In this document: in pieces, positions 58,099-64,000 of the stretch
Numbering within the stretch: position 1 is the stretch's first letter
Layout: the number at the start of each line of letters is the position of its first letter
From: Macrocystis pyrifera
Lineage: Eukaryota; Sar; Phaeophyceae; Laminariales; Laminariaceae
Length of the DNA stretch: 64,000 nt
Reading direction: 5' to 3'
NCBI GenBank assembly: GCA_031763025.1
Contig: JASSKH010000032.1
Coordinates: 3,303,001-3,367,000 of the forward strand
Made by a program: the position numbers and the translations under genes
The notes under the pieces: generated by a model
What the model was told of the DNA's origin: nothing
Databases searched by the model: none
The model's input: the letters and a program-made list of their open reading frames with translations, nothing else

Positions 58099-58251
58099 CC
58101 AGAGTCGCTACTGTATTGGGGACGATGTCCATCCCGAACCCACTGGACGAGGGGGCCACGCGCGAAGCCCTTCAGTATTTTTCAGCTGCAGGTTTTGAGG
58201 AGGTCGACACGGCTATCATGTATCAGGGAGGGAAGTCGGAGACTACCCTAG
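58099..58251 (+). CDS. Aldo/keto reductase, one internal exon
   Basis: After a CCCCAG acceptor at 58098 the exon reads ARVATVLGTMSIPNPLDEGA, then REALQYFSAAGFEEVDTAIM and YQGGKSETTLG, ending at a TAG|GTGAGA donor (phase 1 in, phase 1 out). This matches the N-terminal barrel of aldo/keto reductases, most like the AKR7 aldehyde-reductase type. It includes the catalytic Asp (in EVDTA) and Tyr (in IMYQGG) of the Asp-Tyr-Lys-His tetrad, and the first NADPH-barrel strand. Such enzymes reduce aldehydes and ketones with NADPH in the cytosol. The first exon upstream and the remaining exons were not found. Beyond the donor lie an M1 element and the large repeat B/C, so the gene may be truncated, or its next exon may lie outside the window. 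Confidence 0.8.
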   Translation, partial: PESLLYWGRCPSRTHWTRGPRAKPFSIFQLQVLRRSTRLSCIREGSRRLP

Positions 58252-58429
58252 GTGAGAATGCGACGGAGGGAGGGGTGGGAATAGACATGTATCCGTTACG
58301 TACGCTTGCATTTACTCCGGCTTACTTGGCCGGTTTAAAGGTAATACAACTAGGATACAGCAAGGATGCGAGTCATCGCACTGCCTCCCCCGCAGCAGAC
58401 CGATTTTCGAGGGTGGATTCCTCGGCAAC

Positions 58430-58538
58430 TATTACGGGGGTCCATAGTTAACAGGACCAAATATTGCTGGTAAAAATACCTAAATATATAGGTTTTTATG
58501 TATGCCGTAGGTCCTGTTAACTATAGACCCCCGTAATA
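58430..58538. mobile_element. TA-flanked MITE M1
   Basis: TATTACGGGGGTCCATAGTT and AACTATAGACCCCCGTAATA ends, TTAACAGGACC subfamily; 180 bp after the aldo/keto reductase donor. Confidence 0.95.
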
Positions 58539-58632
58539 TGAGGCTACCGAAAACCGACCGACTAGTGTAAGGGAATCTCTCAACGAGATATTCCCCAAAC
58601 CACCCCCTCTTCCGCACTGGCGCCCCCTTTTA

Positions 58633-58690
58633 TATTACGGAGGACCATAGTATATGGGACTACGATACACACTAAAAACTATATATGTAT
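58633..58690. mobile_element. MITE M1, left half only
   Basis: TATTACGGAGGACCATAGTA then GATACACACTAAAAACTATATATGTA; the M1 sequence stops where large repeat B begins (TACGTATATTTGTC). The matching right half is at 63520-63578. Confidence 0.85.
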
Positions 58691-61010
58691 ACGTATATTT
58701 GTCAAATTTTCGTACTTTTGCCAATTTTTCTCTTCGCACGAGCGTTTTTTTTTAGCAAAACAGTAAGTACAACGGACACGGGAAGCCCTGCCGGACACAT
58801 TGGTCTAGGTCTCGGCGCGATCCGTGCACTCTGAGGCGCGTGGCAGGCGCTTAATTTTTTTTTTCCGGCGGGAGTGGATGAGACGATTTCCCTGGTTTCG
58901 GTAAAGAGGCCTTATTTTGTACGTACGTATATCGGTACATTGCCGTGCTCTCTGTTTTCTCCCCCCCGGCTCATCATACATTTTTTTTGGGTTGTTGACG
59001 GAGCACGGACCACCGCCTAGAGAACAATACACACAGCAGTGCACAGAGCGTGCTTACCTCCAGCTTCCTACAGCACCACAGCCAACCCTGCTGCCCAGCA
59101 GCAGCAGTGAGCACACCTTGCGCGTATGGATGATCGTACTGCGGCTCATTCGTACAGCAGCGTTCGTAATATACTTACAGCAGTACATACATACAGTAGT
59201 TCTGATTGCAGTGTGTCCTACATTGCTGATCGATAGATCCTAGAGCCAGCTGAAAGGGGATCAGTACACGTACGTTGCTCGCGTTGCATTTTACAGCAGT
59301 ACTGCTGAATATGCTGTCGTACCTGTACAAGCTACTCTACTGCTGTAGAAGATCGCGCAAAGTGTTTTAGATTGCGTAAAAAACACGACATGCCAGTTGT
59401 ACGAGCGCTGTTCTAGCGTATAGGTTTAAACTGCACTTGCTGGATAACATTTTCATTTGCGAGGTTCGACTCGCACCATCCCCGTTTTTTTTTTTTTTCT
59501 TAATCTCACTTTTGACTATTTTTGTACCACAGAACTACAACAGAGTACTACAGCAGTAGTAATAATAATACATTCGTCCACACCTTGCTTTTCTGAACGT
59601 ATAATGTGACAGAGTACATGTTACTTGTGTGTTTTAGCCCAAATTAAAGAGTTTGGGCGGCGCGCTTGCGTGTGGCGTGTGTTCATACCTCAACATTTCA
59701 CAGCTACTCCGAATACTTGGGAGTTTATAAAGCAAAGTATGTTCGAGAAAATACTGCTGCTATTACCGTAGGTACTTCGTACACTCGCAGTATTTCGGGT
59801 TTTTGTACTCGAGATACTGCGAGTACTCGCAGTATTTTGAGGTTCTGTAGATATTACTGCGTATAATTTCTTCGGGCTCGCACTAATGCGGGGTTCGCTT
59901 CGCGCTCGCACTAATGCGGGTTCGCTACTGCTGCTGGCATGGACACCGCCTGTTGCGCTTCAACTATCTCGGGGTTCTGTACCGCGGGTACAAGTATACC
60001 AGTACTAGTCTATTAATAGCAGTATTTCGTCGGTTGGTAGTGTTCGTACTGCTGCTTCTTCTGCGAGACTCAGTACTCGCAGTAATGAAATACCCTCAAT
60101 ATGCCCAGTATACTTCGAGTATGTGAAGTATACTTCAACCGTTTGTGCGCCGTGTCGACAAGCCTCAGGCCCAGCGTTCGGCACAAAACACACCCAGATA
60201 GTCCCACTCGAGTGGGAGTTGAAGCAAACTACTTTCGCTGGAGACAACTTGAGCACTCAAAGCAGTCTGCCAGTATTTCGATATAATATTATGCATGACT
60301 GCTGTGAATGCTCTCAGTATCTCGAGGTTCTGTACTGTGCGCATATATTGCCTTTACCCCAAGTATTTATATCGTGTTTCGATACTACTGCGGGTACATA
60401 CTTTAAGCAACCTGTATTCTCGGGGTTCGGTACTGCTCACACTCTCATTACTCGCAGTATTTGGGCCTTCTCAGTACTCGCAGTAGTTTTGCCGCCTGTA
60501 TTCCAATACTCTCAGTGCTCGGACTACGATTTGTTCTCGAGCATTTACCTGTGAAACCTTGATATTATACCCTGAGCACCAAGAAACATTTATTTTGGGG
60601 GAACATATATATTGTAGTACCAGTAGTATGTATGTATATGCTGCACCTTATTACTCAGCCGGTCACAGAGTATTATGGCGCAACCTCGACCTCGCGCAAC
60701 TTTTATGTACTTAAGAAATAATCGCCGCGAGTCAGCTGGATCAATATATCTCAACTTACCGATATCCTATTACCAGGGTATATATTATTGTAGTAATTAA
60801 TGATCCCACACTATTGACGCGAACAGCAGTATAATATACGCGCTTAGTCTGTCGTCAAAAATATGATGTGTCTGTTCTTCACGTTAAAATGATGGGTGGG
60901 TGCAGGTGCTACTTCTAAACAAGCGTGCAGGGTTTCATACGAGTATTATTCTTTCGCTCTTGTGCCACTCCCCTATTAATACGGCACCTCCCGGAGGGGA
61001 ACCTTTGTAT
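58686..61010 (+). repeat. Large non-coding repeat, copy B
   Basis: Same landmarks as copy A in the same order, from TATACGTATATTTGTCAAAT to CACCTCCCGGAGGGGAACCT, without A's SINE, R4 and the 1.5-kb internal insertion. No conserved ORF. The part around 59700-60560 is very rich in ACTCGCAGTA(T), TACTTCG and GTACTGC words. Confidence 0.9.
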
Positions 61011-61948
61011 ATTTTATATTTTTATCCGTATCTGCCCAGGATGACGTATAAATATCCCATAGATAACATTTTTTATGGGTTGTTGCACGGAGCACGGACC
61101 ACCGCCTAGAGAACAATACCGACAGCAGTGCGCAGAGCGTGCTTACCTCCAGCTTCCTACAGCACCACAACCAACCCTGCTGTCCAGCAGCAGCAGTGGG
61201 CACACCTTGCGCGTATGGATGATCGTACTGCGGCTCATTCGTACAGCAGCGTTCGTACAGAACATACTTACTTACAGCAGTACAGTATAGTAGTAGTTCT
61301 CATTGCAGTGTGTCCTACATTGCTGACCGATAGATCCTAGAGCCAGCTGAAAGGGGATCAGTACACACACGTACGTTCCTCACGTTACATACATTTTACA
61401 GCAGTACTGCTGAATATGCAGTCGTAGCTGTATGTACAAGCTACTCTACTGCTGTAGGAGATCGTGCAAAGTGCTCTAGATAGCGTAAAAAACACGACAT
61501 GCCAGCTGTGCGAGCACTGTTCTAGCGTGTACGTTTATACTGCGCTGGAAAACATTTTCGTTTGCGAGGTTCGACTCGCACCATCCACGTTTTTTTTTTT
61601 TTCAATTTCACTTTTGACTCTTTTTGTACCAGGACTACAACAGAGTACCACAGAAGTAATAATAATACATTCGTCCACACCTTGCTTTTCTGAACGTATA
61701 ATATGATTTACAAGTAGTACATGTTACTGCTTGTGTGTTTTAGCCCAATTAAAGAGTTTGGACGCGCTTGCGCGTGGCGTGCGTTCATACCTCAACGCTT
61801 CACAGCTACTCCGAATACTTGCGAGTATGTTCGAGAAAATACTGCTGCTATTACCGTGGGTACTTCGTACACTCGCAGTATTTCGGGGTTTTTGTACTCG
61901 AGATACTGCGAGCAGTGCTCGCAGTATTTTGAGGTTTTCTGTAGATAT

Positions 61949-62062
61949 TATTACGGGGGGTCCATAGTGAATAGGCAGGACCTATGGTATACATAAAAAA
62001 CTATATATTTACCCATTTTGCTATTAAAAATTTGGTTTGATCAACTATGGACCCCCGTAATA
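61949..62062. mobile_element. TA-flanked MITE M1 with paralogous empty sites
   Basis: TATTACGGGGGGTCCATAGT to AACTATGGACCCCCGTAATA. Copy B reads GTAGATATTACTGCG without interruption at the matching place, and copy A has GTAGATACTACTGCG. Removing the element and one TA from copy C restores the B sequence, so the target-site duplication is TA. TA targets, ~30-bp terminal inverted repeats and ~110 bp length fit a Tc1/mariner-type (Stowaway-like) MITE. Confidence 0.95.
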
Positions 62063-62817
62063 CTGCATATACTTTCTTCGGGCTCGCACTAATAATGCGG
62101 GGTTCGCTACTGATGCTGGCATGGACACCGCCTGTTGTGCTTCAAGTGTCTCGGGGTTCTGTACCGCGGGTACAAGTATTATACCAGTACTAGTCTATTA
62201 ATAGCAGTATTTCGTCCGTTGGTGGTGTTCGTACTGCTGCTTCTTCTGCGAGACTCAGCACTCGCAGTAATGAAATACCCTCAATATGCCCAGTATACTT
62301 CGAGTATGATGTATACTTCAACCGGCTGTGCACCGCGTCGACCAGTCTCAGGCTCATCGTTCGGCACAAAACACACCCAGATAGTCCCACTCGAGTGGGA
62401 GTTGGAGCAAACTACTTTGGCCGGAGACAACTTGAGCACGTATAGCAGTCTGTGCCAGTATTTCGATATAATAATATGCATGTACTGCGAATGCTCTCAG
62501 TATCTCGAGGTTCTTCTGTACTGTGCGCATATATTGCCTTTACCCCAAGTATTCATTTCGTGTTTCGATACTACTGCGGGTACATATTTACCTGTATTCT
62601 CGGGGTTCGGTACTACTCACACTTTCATTACTCTCAGTATTTGGGCCTTCTCAGTACTCGCAGTAGTTTTGCCGCCAGTACTCCAATACTCTCAGTACTC
62701 GGACTACGATTTGTTCTCGAGCATTTACCTCTGTGAAACCTTGATATTATACCCTGAGCACCAAGAAGCATTTATTTTGGGAGAACATATATATTGTAGT
62801 ACCAGTAGTATGTAATA

Positions 62818-63153
62818 CCGGCGTCCCCGGTGGCTTGGTAGGTGGTCCGCGAGCCTATCAAGATCAATTTCGTGAGTTCGAGTCTCACCGAGTGCATGCT
62901 CATAGGGACTTTTTTTCTTGCATAAAATTGGTTATTAGCGGAAAGCGCGAGAGCGTGAGTTAGCTGTACATTCGATGAAAATCGACGAGCAGTGGGAATG
63001 CTGAACCCTATGCGCGATAAAAAATAAAGGCACGTACCGGGGGGAGAAGGGACGACACCTGTGACCACGGCTTGTCCAGAAGATCGTCGAGGGTAAAACC
63101 TCCTGCGAGTGGGCTGGAAAGTAAAAGTGATGATAAAAAAAAAAAAAAAAAAA
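62818..63153 (+). mobile_element. tRNA-derived SINE (family S1), copy d, with empty sites
   Basis: CCGGCGTCCCCGGTGGCTTG head with A and B boxes, body, and A tail ending at 63153. Copy B reads AGTAGTATGTATGTATATGC at this place and A reads AGTATGTATGTATGTGC. In C, ATGTA precedes the element and recurs directly after the A tail, giving a duplication of about 5 bp. Confidence 0.95.
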
Positions 63154-63519
63154 TGTATGTGCTGCACCTTATTACTCAGCCGGTCACAAAGTATTATGGC
63201 GCATCCTCGACCTCGCGCAACTTTTTTGTACTTACGAAATAATCACCGCGAGTCAGCTGGATCAATATATCTCCACTACTTACCGATACCCTATGAAATA
63301 TTATAATATTGTAGTAATGATCCCACACTAATTCCGCGAACAGCAGTATAACAATATAGTCTGACCTCAAAAATATGTTGTGTGTGTGTTCTTCACGTTA
63401 AAATGATGGGTGGGTGCAGGTGCTACTTCTAAACAAGCGTGCAGGGTTCCATACGAGTATTATTCTTTCGCTCTTGCGCCACTCCCATAATAATACGGCA
63501 CCTCCCGGAGGGGAACCTT

Positions 63520-63578
63520 GTATTTAGGTATTTTTACTAACAATATTTGGTCCTATTTACTATGGCCCCCCGTAGTAG
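63520..63578. mobile_element. MITE M1, right half only
   Basis: TATTTTTACTAACAATATTTGG through ACTATGGCCCCCCGTAGTA. Begins exactly where large repeat C ends and complements the left half at 58633-58690. Joined, the halves make one full-length M1 of the AAATGGGACC subfamily. Confidence 0.85.
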
Positions 63579-64000
63579 TTGTGGAGGAATCGAGGTTTCA
63601 AAGTCGTTGTCGGGGGGGGGGGACGGTGCGATGACTCGCATCCTCGCGGTAGTTGGCCTTTTTTTTGGGTGAATGTTCGAGCTTGGGCAGCGTGATAATT
63701 GGGGGAAACCTTGGTTGGCGTACTTTTTTTGTCCTCCTTTTTAATATGTGCACATGAAACAAAAAAAAGCCGTACGTATGTAACGTGGGTGGAATACGAG
63801 GGAGGGACGGCAGGAAGGGAGGGAGGTTGGGGGCCGCTTTTGTTTGTTTCATTTTTGTTCGCATTTCGCCTGGTGTAATGTGGTGGGCGTGGTGTGGTGT
63901 ACTGTGGTGCCCTCGGTGACGCCCAATCTTCACCCCCCCCCCCCCCCCCCCCCCTTCTCGCCCTCGTTGGGTTTAGCGTCGTTTGGCAACGACGCTGTGA
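63579..64000. other. Window end, no gene seen
   Basis: Contains G and C homopolymer runs (63610-63621; 63932-63953). The last ~35 bp (CGTTGGGTTTAGCGTCGTTTG onward) resembles the centre-proximal part of the FB2 arms at 36830-36860, so a further FB2 copy may begin here. Confidence 0.4.

Larger units (their letters stand above)
61011..63518 (+). repeat. Large non-coding repeat, copy C
   Basis: In direct tandem with copy B. It lacks the first ~300 bp (starts near the GGGTTGTTGCACGGAGCACG landmark) and ends at the same GGAGGGGAACCTTG. It carries two extra insertions, an M1 element (61949-62062) and a SINE (62818-63153), that B lacks. Confidence 0.9.

Noticed and set aside
60980..61010. Helitron 3' end at the CCTCCCGGAGG hairpin
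   Set aside because: A hairpin near the end is suggestive, but the terminus is not CTRR, no 5' TC end is visible and the junctions are not between A and T.

Overview
The window reads as nuclear DNA of a eukaryote with large, intron-rich genes and heavy repeat content. Long GT-AG introns (0.56-4 kb), donors mostly of the GTGAGT/GTGCGT kind, degraded LTR retroelements, many MITEs and tRNA-derived SINEs fit a multicellular stramenopile, most likely a brown alga. That assignment is inference; no taxon-diagnostic gene is present. There is no operon structure, no rRNA and no CRISPR. Almost every long open frame is random, antisense or low-complexity, so genes were found by joining short conserved exons with matching splice phases.

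Four gene signals stand out. (1) 33954-47348, plus strand: a complete 11-exon gene for a WS/DGAT-type acyltransferase (wax ester synthase/diacylglycerol acyltransferase), 508 codons after splicing, with PLW, HHxxxDG, ND and SNVPGP motifs in order. (2) 7015-12819, minus strand: the last three exons of an unrecognised multi-pass membrane protein. (3) 58099-58251, plus: one exon of an aldo/keto reductase carrying the catalytic Asp and Tyr. (4) 14262-14397, plus: a likely first exon of a small membrane protein, divergent from gene 2. A possible terminal exon lies at 30803-31012, minus. The acyltransferase and the reductase could both act in lipid or aldehyde metabolism, but nothing in the sequence links them.

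Layout: 0-6 kb holds a duplicated block, several MITEs and two retroelement fragments facing each other. 7-12.8 kb is gene 2, its introns holding two SINE families and a GACCC-rich array. 14.8-19.5 kb is copy A of a large unusual non-coding repeat. 19.5-21.7 kb holds two inverted arrays of GTGTCGCAAATA-type units. 21.7-24.9 kb is a deleted LTR retroelement. 25.8-27.1 kb is a foldback element with about 620-bp arms. 27.7-29.1 kb is a second copy of the 0.4-0.9 kb block, interrupted by a TTA-flanked element. 32-34 kb holds hairpin elements. 34-47.3 kb is the acyltransferase gene, whose introns carry a second foldback element, MITEs, minisatellites and a ~245-nt poly-G tract. 47.3-58 kb is intergenic and repeat-rich. 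58.7-63.5 kb holds copies B and C of the large repeat, bracketed by the two halves of one MITE.

The strongest unexpected result is that paralogous copies within the window act as natural empty sites. They show directly that the TA-flanked MITE, the TTA-flanked element and the tRNA-derived SINE have moved. The best candidate for an undescribed element is the 2.3-4.7 kb family A/B/C.
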